Shown here one piece after another: positions 1-6,193 of a stretch of 10,248 nt of DNA. Every line of letters begins with the position of its first letter. Within the stretch, counting starts at the first letter, position 1. The notes under the pieces were generated by a model. The model was given only the letters and a program-made list of their open reading frames with translations. It did no database searches and was not told where the DNA came from. The stretch comes from an uncultured Butyricicoccus sp. (GTDB lineage: Bacteria; Bacillota; Clostridia; Oscillospirales; Butyricicoccaceae). The position numbers and the translations under genes were made by a program. The DNA is taken from assembly GCA_900555465.1 (NCBI GenBank), contig USLE01000020.1, forward strand, positions 1-10,248. The letters run 5' to 3'.

Positions 1-38
1 GTCATGCAGCCCAGCTCGACCGAGCTGGGCTGCATGAC
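1..38. repeat. Perfect 18-bp inverted repeat at the window edge
   Basis: Positions 1-18 are the exact reverse complement of 21-38, with only the 2-nt centre AC between them. The repeat lies in the SLH gene. Because of the symmetry both strands encode nearly the same peptide, MQPSS(T or V)ELGCM. The outer arm ends exactly at base 1, so it may continue outside the window. It could be a genuine hairpin, but a fold-back artefact at a contig end fits at least as well. Confidence 0.9.
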
Positions 39-1190
39 CAGCTCGCAGCCGGATACGTTGAGCTTCGCGGTCTGCACCGAGCCGCCGCCGGTGACCACAG
101 TCGGCCCGTTCGCCGTCAGCTCGCTGATCGAGGTGCTGCCGGTGGTCAGGATGGAGCACTCGCCCCCGGTGGTCACATCCCACAGCGCCGCGTCCAGCGT
201 CAGCGCAATATCGTCGCCGGTCAGCGCGAGGTCGGAGAAGCCGCCCGCCGCAGCCGCAAGGTTGCTTTCGGTCAGCGAAGCCGAGGTCTGCACCTCGGTG
301 CTGCCGATATTGGTGTCGCCCGTGGCGGTGACCTGCGAGGTCAGCCCCAGCGGGTTGGAGACCACCATGTTGAGCGCCGAGACGCCGTCCAGCGTGACGT
401 TGCCGCCGCTGATGATGATATCGCCCTCGACCGATACGTTGGACAGGGTGACGTCCCCGGTCAGCACGCCCTCGGTGATGTACAGGTTGCCCTCGACGGT
501 CGCATCCGACAGGGTGCAGGGCGCCGAGATGGTGACGTTCTGGCGGTCGTCGCTCAGGTCGCCCGCCGTGTAGGCGCTGCCCGAATCATCCAGCGAGGAG
601 CCGAGGAAGAAATACAGGATCTTGGCGATCTCGCCGCGCTTGATCGTGCCCGCAGGTCTGAAGGTGCCGTTGGTATAGCCGTTGATGTAGCCCTCTTCCA
701 CCGCTTCCGCGACATAGGCCTGACTGTATTCGCTGATCGAGGCCTTGTCCGAGAACTTGTTCAGCTCGGACAGGTCGGCGGTGGGGGTGTACTTGTGCAG
801 GCGGCCCAGAATAGTGGCGGCCTGCTCGCGCGTCAGCGTGCCCTCCGGGTTCATTTTGTTGTTGCCCACGCCGTTGATGTAGCCGTGCTTGACCGCGATC
901 TGCACGGTCTCATAGTATGCGTCGCTGCTGCTGACGTCCGAAAAGTTGATCGAAGCCTTTTCGGTAAAGCCGAAAGCACGGTTGATGTAGCGCATGAACT
1001 CCCAGCGCTGGATCGGCTGCTCGGGCGTATAGTTGCCGGTGCTGGCGGAGGGGTTGATAACACCCAGGTCGTGCATCTCGAGCATATACTCCCGTGACCA
1101 GTGGTTGTCAATATCCGAAGCCGCATACGCCGCCGGCAGCGTGCAGAGCAGCATTGCCGACGCCGCCACGGCGGAAAGCAATCTTTTCAT
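1..1190 (-). CDS. SLH-domain cell-surface protein, N-terminal part (3' end beyond window)
   Basis: The visible part is 396 codons from an ATG at 1190, preceded by a good ribosome binding site (GAGGTGA, 6 nt away). Residues 1-24 form a signal peptide (MKRLL, hydrophobic core, A-Y-A-A), so the protein is exported. Three S-layer-homology repeats follow, at about 26-75, 83-134 and 146-197. Each begins with a D/FSD motif and an aromatic or charged helix and ends in a TRAE-like motif (QRWEF, TREQA, KRGEI). SLH domains of this family bind secondary cell-wall polymer and anchor proteins to peptidoglycan. From about residue 205 the sequence becomes rich in Thr, Val, Gly and Ser, with repeating short beta-strand patterns (for example GNLYITEGVLTGDVTLSNV), suggesting a beta-helix or adhesin-like stalk. 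No enzyme motif is visible. The frame is open to the left edge, so the C-terminus is unknown. The last 13 codons lie in a perfect inverted repeat, so that part of the protein may not be real. The SLH assignment is secure; the function of the rest is unknown. Confidence 0.93.
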   Translation of the reverse strand, partial: MKRLLSAVAASAMLLCTLPAAYAASDIDNHWSREYMLEMHDLGVINPSASTGNYTPEQPIQRWEFMRYINRAFGFTEKASINFSDVSSSDAYYETVQIAVKHGYINGVGNNKMNPEGTLTREQAATILGRLHKYTPTADLSELNKFSDKASISEYSQAYVAEAVEEGYINGYTNGTFRPAGTIKRGEIAKILYFFLGSSLDDSGSAYTAGDLSDDRQNVTISAPCTLSDATVEGNLYITEGVLTGDVTLSNVSVEGDIIISGGNVTLDGVSALNMVVSNPLGLTSQVTATGDTNIGSTEVQTSASLTESNLAAAAGGFSDLALTGDDIALTLDAALWDVTTGGECSILTTGSTSISELTANGPTVVTGGGSVQTAKLNVSGCELVMQPSSVELGCM

Positions 1191-1220
1191 AGCAATCACC
1201 TCATTGGTTTGGTTATTCCT

Positions 1221-1249
1221 ATTTTACCATTGTTTTTTGCATTTGTGTA
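1221..1249 (-). promoter_or_regulatory. Candidate sigma-A promoter of the SLH gene
   Basis: Read on the minus strand, a TACACA box (1244-1249) and a TAAAAT box (1221-1226) are separated by exactly 17 nt. The -35 matches TTGACA at four of six bases and the -10 matches TATAAT at five of six. The predicted start gives a leader of about 25 nt, ending in the GAGGTGA ribosome binding site. The surrounding DNA is AT-rich, unlike the coding regions. Confidence 0.5.
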
Positions 1250-1345
1250 CTGTTATTTTTCAAATACAGCCCACAGTTTTGTACGCTTTGACAAGGTTTG
1301 CCAGATTAGACGGATGGCAGCGGGATTCGGTTCCCTCGCGCGAAT

Positions 1346-1384
1346 GCAAAAACGCAGGCCCGGAAGTTTCCTTCCGGGCCTGCG
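1346..1384 (-). terminator. Intrinsic terminator of the GTPase operon
   Basis: A perfect 14-bp GC-rich stem (1353-1366 with 1371-1384) encloses a 4-nt loop that reads GAAA on the minus strand. A run of five T follows on the minus strand (A tract at 1348-1352). It begins 12 nt after the stop codon of the second GTPase gene and closes that leftward operon. It also insulates the SLH gene downstream. Confidence 0.9.
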
Positions 1385-1396
1385 GCATCTGCGTAT

Positions 1397-2350
1397 TCAG
1401 TTGAAATATACCAGCTCTTCCGCCGGTTTCTCCGCCGGGATGACCTCGGTGGCATGCAGCACCGGGCCCTCGCCGCGGTACTGCGGCAGCATTTCGACCG
1501 TGATCGACGCAGTCACGCGCACCCAGTCGCGCTGCTTGAGGTCCTTTGCGCCGGGCCAGCGGCAGATAAAGCCCAAAAAGCTGATGTCCTCCGCGCAGCA
1601 GACCATGCCGAACCGGCCGGGCACAAACGAACCCGCGGGCACGTTCTGCCCGACGTATACCTGCCCCAGAAAACGGACGGTCTTGCCGTCGTACTTTGCG
1701 GGGTCGCCCATCGCATCGATATACCACAGGCCGTAGTCCTCGGGCGCGATGTCGATGATATCCGCGTCCACATCGAACGGCAGGGGCATATTGCGGTTGT
1801 AGTCCTCGGAATTGCCGTCCACATCGTCCAGATAGATGGTCGCGCGCGGGTTCATCGCGCGGATGTTCTTCTGGTACAGCATCTCCTTGAGCGCGTCCGT
1901 GCAGCGGTTGAACACCACAAGGTCGGCGGTCGTGATATGTTCGAACATCATCGGCCCCATGTTGTTGGAGTACAGCTCAAACGTGGACGCATCCACCGTG
2001 GTGACGATCTGGTACAGCTCCCAGCGCGCCGGGAAGGCGGCGATCAGGTCGTCCAGCTTCCACATGCCGTTGTACTCGATCAGGATGCGGTCGGGGTCAT
2101 ACTTCTGCTCCACGCGCTTTAAGATATTGGGCGTGAGCCGCTCGGGCGACTCGATCGGGACGATCGCCGTGCCGTAACGCATCATTTCGCGCTCGTCGTA
2201 CTCCTCGATGCCCTCCTCGCACAGCAGCAGCGCGGTGCGCTCATTTTCGGTAAAGTCCGGGTCGGCTATAATCTCCTTGATGAACTGGGTCTTGCCGCTC
2301 TCCAGAAAGCCGGTAAACACATATACCGGGATCGGTTCTCTGTTTGGCAT
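1397..2350 (-). CDS. G3E-family GTPase without CxCC, fused to a TIGR03943/YcgQ-like C-terminal domain
   Basis: This 317-residue protein starts with a CobW-like P-loop domain: Walker A GFLESGKT at 14-21, a conserved CEEGIEEYDE segment at 44-53, EYNG at 92-95 (the counterpart of EPSG in classical members) and NRCTD at 148-152 as base-recognition motif. The GCxCC metal-binding motif of CobW/ZNG1/YeiR proteins is absent. Residues about 219-304 resemble the soluble C-terminal domain of TIGR03943 (YcgQ, DUF1980) proteins: YDGKTVRFLG, then RFGMVCCAED with a Cys pair at 251-252, GF, and DWVRVTASI. From memory, such proteins partner UPF0718/YcgR permeases and are found near CobW GTPases; no permease lies here. 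The gene follows the first GTPase after 12 nt with only a G-rich, weak ribosome site, so coupled translation is likely. A metallochaperone or metal-enzyme assembly GTPase is the best guess; the metal is not shown by the sequence. Confidence 0.85.
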   Translation of the reverse strand: MPNREPIPVYVFTGFLESGKTQFIKEIIADPDFTENERTALLLCEEGIEEYDEREMMRYGTAIVPIESPERLTPNILKRVEQKYDPDRILIEYNGMWKLDDLIAAFPARWELYQIVTTVDASTFELYSNNMGPMMFEHITTADLVVFNRCTDALKEMLYQKNIRAMNPRATIYLDDVDGNSEDYNRNMPLPFDVDADIIDIAPEDYGLWYIDAMGDPAKYDGKTVRFLGQVYVGQNVPAGSFVPGRFGMVCCAEDISFLGFICRWPGAKDLKQRDWVRVTASITVEMLPQYRGEGPVLHATEVIPAEKPAEELVYFN

Positions 2351-2362
2351 TGGAACGCCCCC

Positions 2363-3487
2363 TTAGGCCACGCCGAACAGGGCGGCGATGCGCTCCTCGT
2401 CCAGCTCCGCGCCGATCACGCACAGGCGGCCGGTGTAGTCCGCCGAGCCGCGGCGGATCTCGGGTGCGCCGGGCACATAGTCAAAGTGCAGCCACTCGCC
2501 GCCGTCCGCCGCCGGGACAATGCCCTTGGCGCGCAGCACCGTGCCGAGCGAGGGGTCGCCGAGCGCGGTCAGCGCGTTTTTCAGCTCGTCCTCGGTGTAC
2601 TTGTGCGGCGTCTCCTTGCCCCAGGAGGTGAAGACCTCGTCCGCGTCGTGGTCGTGGTCATGGCCGCAGCCGCAGTGATCATGGTCGTGGTGATGGTGAT
2701 GCTCGTGGTCATGATCGTGGCAGCCGCAGGTGCAGTCCGGGCCGTGGTCGTGATGGTGCTCGTCATGTTCATGGTCGTGATCGTGATGATGCTCATGGTC
2801 ATGGTGGTCATGCTCATGCTCGTGGTCGTGATGATGGTGATGGTGCTCATGGTGCGGCTCGCGTGCGATCTCGTCCAGCACCTCCTGCACCAGATCGCGG
2901 CTGCCCTCCATCGTCTGGAGCAGCTGCACGCCGGACAGCTCCTTCCACGGGGTGGTCACGATGCGCGCATGCGGATTCAGCCCGCGCAGGATGCCGACCA
3001 CCTCTTCCAGACGGTTCGCCGGGCACTCTGCGGTGCGGGACAGCAGGATCGCGCCCGCGTGCGCGACCTGGTTCTGGAAGAACTCGCCAAAGTTCTTGAG
3101 GTACATCTTGGCCTTGAGCGCATCCACGACCGTGACAAACGAGTTGAGCACTACGTCCAGATGCGCGTTCTGCACGGCCGTAATCACGTCGGACAGCTTG
3201 CCCACGCCGGACGGCTCGATCAGGATGCGATCCGGGCTGTACTGGTCGACCACGTCGTGCAGCGCCTTGCCGAAGTCGCCCACCAGCGAGCAGCAGATGC
3301 AGCCCGCGTTCATCTCATTTACCACAATGCCGGAATCCTTGAGGAAGCCGCCGTCGATGCCGATCTCGCCGAACTCGTTCTCGATCAGCACGACCTTTTC
3401 GCCTTTCAGCGCATCCGCCAGCAGGCGCTTGATCAGCGTGGTCTTGCCCGCGCCGAGAAAGCCCGAGATAATATCAATTTTCGTCAT
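2363..3487 (-). CDS. CobW/ZNG1-like G3E GTPase with a histidine-rich metal-binding insert
   Basis: This 374-residue P-loop GTPase has Walker A GFLGAGKT at 9-16, ENEFGE at 36-41, the hallmark metal site GCICC at 62-66 and EPSG at 91-94. The usual NKxD base-recognition motif is replaced by SRTA at about 150-153. Residues 212-280 hold 37 histidines among Asp and Glu, plus five cysteines in CTCGC and CGC clusters. A CobW_C-like domain closes the protein (about 290-374, including WLHFDYVPG). Family members deliver or store zinc, cobalt or related metals using GTP hydrolysis; a zinc metallochaperone for growth under metal limitation is the most likely role, inferred from the His tract and the CxCC motif. 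The start at 3487 has a GAGGCG ribosome site. It is the first gene of a two-gene operon with the CxCC-less GTPase 12 nt downstream. It is cytosolic, with no signal peptide or membrane segment. Confidence 0.93.
   Translation of the reverse strand: MTKIDIISGFLGAGKTTLIKRLLADALKGEKVVLIENEFGEIGIDGGFLKDSGIVVNEMNAGCICCSLVGDFGKALHDVVDQYSPDRILIEPSGVGKLSDVITAVQNAHLDVVLNSFVTVVDALKAKMYLKNFGEFFQNQVAHAGAILLSRTAECPANRLEEVVGILRGLNPHARIVTTPWKELSGVQLLQTMEGSRDLVQEVLDEIAREPHHEHHHHHHDHEHEHDHHDHEHHHDHDHEHDEHHHDHGPDCTCGCHDHDHEHHHHHDHDHCGCGHDHDHDADEVFTSWGKETPHKYTEDELKNALTALGDPSLGTVLRAKGIVPAADGGEWLHFDYVPGAPEIRRGSADYTGRLCVIGAELDEERIAALFGVA
2648..2854 (-). repeat. Low-complexity His/Asp tract within the GTPase gene
   Basis: These 69 codons encode 37 histidines, mixed with Asp and Glu, and two cysteine clusters. 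On the plus strand they appear as an irregular TGGTCATGATCG-type simple sequence. The codons alternate CAT and CAC irregularly, so this is not an exact tandem repeat. Such tracts can expand or contract by slippage, so the length may differ between strains. Known His-rich CobW proteins bind several zinc ions here. Confidence 0.85.
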
Positions 3488-3518
3488 TGTTTTCGCCTCG
3501 TTCAGATTGTTTTTTAAT

Positions 3519-3570
3519 AGTATACCACTTTTTCGAAAAAAAGGAAAGGATTTTGGTTAGCCTTTGCTAA
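3519..3570 (-). promoter_or_regulatory. Promoter region of the GTPase operon with a small upstream dyad
   Basis: On the minus strand a TATACT -10 (3519-3524) lies about 30 nt before the start codon. The matching -35 at 17 nt (TTTCCT, 3542-3547) is poor, which would suit a promoter needing help or one that is repressed. Just upstream is the inverted repeat TTAGC-AAAG-GCTAA (3557-3570), a possible regulator site. It does not look like the known Bacillus Zur box, so zinc control is not demonstrated. Confidence 0.4.
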
Positions 3571-3574
3571 TTCT

Positions 3575-3793
3575 TTATCCGGGCGGCGGGGCGGGGTTGT
3601 CCGTCCGGCCGAGCAGATAGTCGGTCGAGGTATGGTAATAATCCGCCAGCGCGCACAATACCTCGTTGGGCACGTTGTTCCGCCCGTTTTCATAATTGCA
3701 GTAGGTCTTGCGCGGGATGCGGAGCAGCTCCGCGATCTCCGCCTGCGTTTTCTCCTGATCCTCGCGCAGATCGCGCATCCGTTGACACAGCAT
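3575..3793 (-). CDS. Small XRE/Cro-type helix-turn-helix regulator
   Basis: This 72-residue protein is almost entirely one HTH_3 domain: RMRDLREDQEKTQAEIAELLRI, then the recognition-helix region PRKTYCNYENGRNNVPNEVL, then LADYYHTSTDYLLGRTD, a standard ending of clostridial Cro/CI regulators. A Pro-rich tail follows. The start at 3793 is preferred because GAGGTG lies 6 nt before it. The alternative ATG pair at 3812-3817 would add eight residues but has no ribosome site. It is transcribed away from the serine hydrolase gene, and the intergenic region carries a large dyad that also covers a hydrolase promoter. Autoregulation plus control of the hydrolase is a reasonable inference, not proven. 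There is no ligand domain, so how it senses a signal is unknown. Confidence 0.88.
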   Translation of the reverse strand: MLCQRMRDLREDQEKTQAEIAELLRIPRKTYCNYENGRNNVPNEVLCALADYYHTSTDYLLGRTDNPAPPPG

Positions 3794-3820
3794 GTGCCTC
3801 ACCTCGTCCCCCATCATACA

Positions 3821-3864
3821 ATGGTTCGATTTGGGCCATTGACATATGGCCCAAATTAGACCAT
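3821..3864. promoter_or_regulatory. 44-bp dyad, probable operator between regulator and hydrolase genes
   Basis: The arms are 3821-3839 and 3846-3864. They match at 16 of 19 positions as inverted repeats around a 6-nt centre, TGACAT. The inner 11 bp (ATTTGGGCCAT with ATGGCCCAAAT) are perfect, and the outer ATGGT is perfect as well. The 3-nt mismatch between inner and outer blocks suggests two contact regions per half-site. It ends 27 bp from the XRE start codon and overlaps a rightward promoter. No T tract follows on either strand, so a terminator is unlikely. Confidence 0.7.
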
Positions 3865-3867
3865 AAT
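3839..3867 (+). promoter_or_regulatory. Near-consensus sigma-A promoter P1, inside the dyad
   Basis: A perfect TTGACA (3839-3844) and CATAAT (3862-3867) are separated by 17 nt. It points toward the serine hydrolase gene. The -35 sits in the dyad centre and the -10 at its right end, so a protein on the dyad would block RNA polymerase. Confidence 0.65.
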
Positions 3868-3905
3868 AGGGTGTGTGATCCTGCGGGAAGCATGCACAAT
3901 GCCTC

Positions 3906-3934
3906 TTGACAGGATAGGCAATCCATATTATATT
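3906..3934 (+). promoter_or_regulatory. Sigma-A promoter P2 of the serine hydrolase gene
   Basis: A perfect TTGACA (3906-3911) is followed after 17 nt by TATATT (3929-3934) in an AT-rich stretch. It lies 67 bp downstream of P1 and outside the dyad, so it may supply expression that does not depend on the regulator. The leader to the ATG at 3984 is about 43 nt and contains AAGGAAGGAG 7 nt before the start. Confidence 0.65.
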
Positions 3935-3983
3935 TAGATCATCTTCTAAATATTATTCCGCAACAAAAGGAAGGAGCATCCCC

Positions 3984-6125
3984 ATGAACAAACCCCTGTT
4001 CCGCCTGCTCGCCGGTGCGCTTGCGGCGGCGCTCGTCCTGCCGGGCGCTGCATTCGCCGCCGCGCTGCCGCCCGAGCCGCTCGTGCCTGCGGCGCTGTCC
4101 CCTGTCAGCCCTGCGCCGGACAGCCACAGTTCCGACCCGCTCGCGCGCAGCGCAAAGCCCGAAACCCAGACTGCACTTACGGTGGACGAGCGCGTGCAGC
4201 TGCTGCTCGATGCAGGCGCCGGCATCACCAGCATCCAGTACGCGATGATGGACAGCGGCGAGATCGTGGAAAGCGGTGTCGGCGGCGTATACAGCAAGCA
4301 GGAAAACCGCCTGCTGACCACGGAAAACCTGTTCGGCATCGGCTCGACCAGCAAGATGTTCACCACCGCCGCCATGATGCGGCTGGTCGATCAGGGCAAG
4401 GTCGATCTGGACCGCCCGGTCACCGACTACATCCCGGAGTTCACGATGGCGGACGAGCGGTACAAAGACATCACCGTGCGCATGCTGCTCAACCACTCCT
4501 CCGGCCTGATGGGCAGCACCTACGGCAACGGCTTCCTGTTTGACGACGCGGATACGCAGGCGCACGACACCCTGCTCGACGACCTCGCCACGCAGACGCT
4601 CAAGGCTGACCCGGGCGCGTTCTCGGTGTACTGCAACGACGGCTTCACGCTCGCGGAGATCGTGATCGAGCGCGTCAGCGGCATGTCGTTCACCAACTTC
4701 ATCCATCAGGAGATCACCGGCCCGCTCGGCATGGCCCACACCAAGACCATGCAGGACGACTTCGACCGTTCCTCCATCGTGCGCACCTATAACCCCTCCG
4801 CCCCCGAGCAGGAGACGCCGACCGACGCGGTTAACATCATCGGCACGGGCGGCGTGTATGCGACCGCCGAGGATCTGTGCCGCTTTGCGCAGATCTTCAC
4901 CGGCGAGGCGGATATCCTGACGGATGCCGCGCGCGAAGCGACCTTCCACAGGGAATACGCGGACGGCCAGTGGCTGGACGTGGAAAACAACGTGGTCGGC
5001 TACGGCCTCGGCTGGGACAGCGTCGACCTCTATCCCTTTAACCTGTACGGCATCCAGGCGGTCACCAAGGGCGGCGACACCCTGCTGATGCACAATTCGC
5101 TCATCGTCCTGCCCGAATACGGGCTGAGCGCCGCGGTCTCGTCCTCGGGCGGCTCGAGCGCCTATTGCCAGATGCTCGCGACCAGCCTGCTGCTCGACCA
5201 GCTCGAGCAAAAGGGCGTCATCACCGAGCGGCTGAGCGCGCTGGACAGCTTCACCCCCGCAGAGCAGACCGCGCTCGACGCGGATATGAAGCAGTATGAG
5301 GGGCTGTACGGCGACTCGACCTCGCTCATGCGCCTGACGATGGACGACGCGGGCACGCTCACGCTGACAAACGCCTATGCGCCCACCCAGGCGCAGACCT
5401 ACCTCTACTGCGGCGACGGCCTGTTCAAGCACGAGACCGGCGCGCTCGAGCTGCGCTTTACCCAGCAGAACGGCCGCACCTACCTGACCTATCGCGGCTA
5501 TTCCGCGATCGACGGCCTGTGCGACGTTGTCTCCGAGACCTACTATCTGGAAAAGCTGCCGGAAAACGAAGTCACGGACGAGATGCAGGCCGCCTGGGCT
5601 GCGCGCCAGGGCAAGGCCTATGTCTCCGTGACCGACAAGGCCAGCTCGCAGCTGTATATGTCCGGCATGCCCATGCTGGGCATCGGTACGGTGGACGGCT
5701 ACCTGCTCTCCAACCCGCTGACCAGCGACAGCTGCGCGGACGTCGCCATCCAGATCCCGATGATGGGCGGCCGCGACACCTCCCCGTTCGTGTTCGAGAC
5801 CATCGACGGCGTGGAGTATGTGCACTATACCGACGGCCTGTATATGGATGCCTCCGCGGTGCCGGATATCTACACCGGCGCGCGCTCGCACCTGACCATC
5901 CAGCCCACCGGCTACAACCGCTGGTACAACCTGCCGGAAGTGCTGGACGGCAAGACCATGACCGCCCAGCTGCCCGAGGGCGCGGGCTTTGTGGTGTTCA
6001 ACGCCGCGGGCCAGACGGTCAATCAGAGCGCGGCCACGGGCGACACGCAGGTCACCCTGCCGGGCGGCGGCGCGATCGTGTTCTGCGGCGCAGCGGGCGA
6101 CCGCATCGACCTGACGATCTCCTGA
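3984..6125 (+). CDS. Secreted beta-lactamase-family serine hydrolase (penicillin-binding-protein-like)
   Basis: This 713-residue protein has a signal peptide (residues 1-25, cut near AAFA) and a Pro/Ala/Ser-rich linker to about 60. The PF00144 beta-lactamase/DD-peptidase domain spans about 75-410. The catalytic motif STSK is at 121-124 (Ser121 nucleophile, Lys124) and YCN at 216-218. TKGGDT at 361-366 stands where KTG or HxG usually lies. HSSGL (171-175) and GTGGVYATAEDL are further family landmarks. Members act outside the membrane on peptidoglycan peptides, D-amino-acid peptides or esters; the substrate cannot be read here. The remaining 300 residues are beta-rich and unrecognised, though KQYEGLYGDSTSLMRLTMDDAG (437-458) resembles the lipocalin-like beta domain often attached to such hydrolases. 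No transmembrane anchor or LPxTG motif is seen at the C-terminus. It is the only plus-strand gene, diverges from the XRE regulator and has two promoters. It should not be read as a resistance beta-lactamase. Confidence 0.92.
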   Translation: MNKPLFRLLAGALAAALVLPGAAFAAALPPEPLVPAALSPVSPAPDSHSSDPLARSAKPETQTALTVDERVQLLLDAGAGITSIQYAMMDSGEIVESGVGGVYSKQENRLLTTENLFGIGSTSKMFTTAAMMRLVDQGKVDLDRPVTDYIPEFTMADERYKDITVRMLLNHSSGLMGSTYGNGFLFDDADTQAHDTLLDDLATQTLKADPGAFSVYCNDGFTLAEIVIERVSGMSFTNFIHQEITGPLGMAHTKTMQDDFDRSSIVRTYNPSAPEQETPTDAVNIIGTGGVYATAEDLCRFAQIFTGEADILTDAAREATFHREYADGQWLDVENNVVGYGLGWDSVDLYPFNLYGIQAVTKGGDTLLMHNSLIVLPEYGLSAAVSSSGGSSAYCQMLATSLLLDQLEQKGVITERLSALDSFTPAEQTALDADMKQYEGLYGDSTSLMRLTMDDAGTLTLTNAYAPTQAQTYLYCGDGLFKHETGALELRFTQQNGRTYLTYRGYSAIDGLCDVVSETYYLEKLPENEVTDEMQAAWAARQGKAYVSVTDKASSQLYMSGMPMLGIGTVDGYLLSNPLTSDSCADVAIQIPMMGGRDTSPFVFETIDGVEYVHYTDGLYMDASAVPDIYTGARSHLTIQPTGYNRWYNLPEVLDGKTMTAQLPEGAGFVVFNAAGQTVNQSAATGDTQVTLPGGGAIVFCGAAGDRIDLTIS

Positions 6126-6131
6126 CAAAAC

Positions 6132-6167
6132 AAAAACAGCACCTTGGAAACAAGGTGCTGTTTTTTT
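6132..6167. terminator. Bidirectional terminator between hydrolase and acyltransferase genes
   Basis: A perfect 15-bp stem (6132-6146 with 6151-6165) encloses a GAAA loop. It is followed by seven T on the plus strand, starting within the stem, and has five A at its left foot, which give a T tract on the minus strand. It lies 7 bp after the hydrolase stop and 27 bp from the acyltransferase stop, so it can end both convergent transcripts. Confidence 0.93.
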
Positions 6168-6193
6168 ATGTATTGCGGATACAGGCAGGCGGT

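Noticed and set aside
2648..2854. Simple-sequence stretch resembling a tandem-repeat or CRISPR-like array
   Set aside because: There are no constant-length repeats and spacers. The pattern follows His, Asp and Glu codons in a real protein.
2486..3517. 343-codon plus-strand frame with a Val/Met-rich stretch like a membrane protein
   Set aside because: The hydrophobic run is the reverse complement of the His/Asp tract of the GTPase gene. The minus-strand frame has all the GTPase motifs.
3557..3570. Zur-box operator for the GTPase operon
   Set aside because: The short dyad TTAGC-AAAG-GCTAA does not match the known Firmicute Zur consensus, so only a generic dyad is recorded.
3812..3817. ATG-ATG as start of the XRE regulator
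   Set aside because: No ribosome binding site precedes it, while GAGGTG is ideally placed before the ATG at 3793, where the family's usual start falls.
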